The notes below the pieces were generated by a model. That model did not search any database and was not told the origin of the DNA. It was given only the letters and a program-made list of their open reading frames with translations. Both the position numbers and the translations under genes were made by a program. 64,000 bases of DNA from Chitinophaga caeni (lineage in GTDB: Bacteria; Bacteroidota; Bacteroidia; Chitinophagales; Chitinophagaceae), in assembly GCF_002557795.1 (NCBI RefSeq), contig NZ_CP023777.1, positions 4,535,001-4,599,000 of the forward strand. The letters run 5' to 3'. Below, piece by piece: positions 63,337 to 64,000 of the stretch (positions are counted from its first letter, which is position 1; the number at the start of each line of letters is the position of its first letter).

Positions 63337-64000
63337 ATGAGTGGAAACCTTTTGCCTAAAAATCCGGGCAAGCAAAACGAAACCTTCGTTCCCCCTAATG
63401 TTTCAAGGCGCCATTTCCTAGCATATGCAGGCGTCTTCGGTGGATTAACAACAGTGGCCCTGGCTTGTAGTGATGATGATAACGACAATGGTAGTGGTGG
63501 CGTAAGTTTAGGCACGGGCGATGTTGCCATCCTCAATTACGCGTATGCTTTGGAACAATTGGAAGCTGCATTTTACACGCAAGTTGTGGCCAGCCCATTT
63601 TCCGGGATTACAGATGGCGAGTTAGCCTTGTTGACCGACATCCGCGATCACGAAATCGCGCATCGAGAATTTTTTAAACTGGCCTTAAGTAGTAATGCGA
63701 TCCCGGCGCTGAGCGTGAATTTCAGCACCATAGATTTTACAAAACGCGATTCTGTTTTGGCTACGGCAAAGGCTTTTGAAGATTTGGGCGTATCGGCATA
63801 TAACGGCGCCGGCCGTTATATTCAAACGGCGGACTACCTAGTTATAGCAGGTAAAATCGTTTCTGTTGAAGCGAGGCATGCGGCCTACGTTCGCGATCTA
63901 ATCAGCAACGGGAGCTTCGCCGGTAATGATGTAGTAGCAATGGATACCGGGCTTGACCTGAGCCGGAAACCGAAAGAGGTACTTTCCATTGCATCAGCTT
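63337..64000 (+). CDS. Ferritin-like domain Tat lipoprotein (3' truncated by window edge)
   Basis: Open frame from the ATG at 63337 to the window end without a stop, 221 codons visible. The N-terminus has a twin-arginine signal 'SRRHFLAYAGVFGGLTTVALAC' whose Cys (about 49) could be lipidated, followed by an acidic SDDDNDN spacer. Residues about 62-220 are a ferritin-like helical bundle: 'NYAYALEQLEAAFY' gives the first Glu, 'IRDHEIAHREFF' the Glu-His pair, and 'VSVEARHAAYVRDL' the second Glu/His. This is the Ferritin_2 (DUF4439-like) group, periplasmic, of uncertain metal function. In related genomes such genes often come in pairs; the next gene is out of view. Confidence 0.85.
   Translation, partial: MSGNLLPKNPGKQNETFVPPNVSRRHFLAYAGVFGGLTTVALACSDDDNDNGSGGVSLGTGDVAILNYAYALEQLEAAFYTQVVASPFSGITDGELALLTDIRDHEIAHREFFKLALSSNAIPALSVNFSTIDFTKRDSVLATAKAFEDLGVSAYNGAGRYIQTADYLVIAGKIVSVEARHAAYVRDLISNGSFAGNDVVAMDTGLDLSRKPKEVLSIASA

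Overview
The window is Bacteroidota chromosome, most likely Chitinophagaceae (Chitinophaga-like). The evidence is a SusC/SusD pair driven by an ECF sigma/FecR switch, a hybrid two-component sensor (propeller, Y_Y_Y, kinase, receiver and AraC domains in one chain), many exported glycoside hydrolases, TlpA/DUF4369 thioredoxins, and promoters of the TTG-N19-21-TAnnTTTG type. There is no rRNA, tRNA, CRISPR array, prophage or intact transposase. All family names come from reading motifs by eye; no database search was run.

Layout. 1-5001 (+): the 3' end of a PKD-like lipoprotein, a TlpA lipoprotein and an M16 protease. 5318-7597 (-): a GH92 mannosidase. 7933-15062 (-): a tight operon of receiver-only regulator, HEAT membrane protein, processive GT2 synthase, TPR plus beta-barrel outer-membrane protein and DUF4838 protein. 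It has the logic of a Pga-like exopolysaccharide machine. 15910-18345 (+): two exported thioredoxin-fold proteins. 18614-27596 (-): sigma factor, FecR, SusC, SusD, DUF4843 and PKD-like. 27870-29158 (+): a cobalamin riboswitch, a small ORF of about 51 codons, a Cys-rich CWC protein and a thioesterase, split by a 305-bp MITE. 29571-33286 (-): a secreted domain protein, a predicted outer-membrane barrel and a possible leader peptide. 33506-38209 (-): GH9 endoglucanase and GH31 with PA14, divergent from the hybrid sensor at 38524-42648 (+). 42783-44453: a DUF3592 protein and a perfect 344-bp tandem duplication. 44454-64000: M1 aminopeptidase, VOC and NTF2-like proteins, DUF885 peptidase, DUF3820, amidohydrolase, GH29 fucosidase, DUF6600 protein, methyltransferase with GH125, a second full-length MITE, AsmA-like protein, an unknown protein, an alpha/beta hydrolase, and a ferritin-like Tat lipoprotein running off the right edge.

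How the parts fit. GH31 plus GH9 plus the divergent sensor look like a xyloglucan module without its own SusC/D; GH29 could remove fucose from the same polymer. GH92 and GH125 fit alpha-mannan or N-glycan trimming. The SusC/D locus carries no glycosidase and is surrounded by thioredoxin-like and peptidase genes, so a non-glycan ligand should be considered. The most system-like novelties are the polysaccharide operon at 7.9-15.1 kb and the riboswitch-small ORF-CWC unit at 27.9-29.2 kb. Three elements at 5151, 28199 and 57668 share terminal inverted repeats; two of them have 9-bp target duplications.
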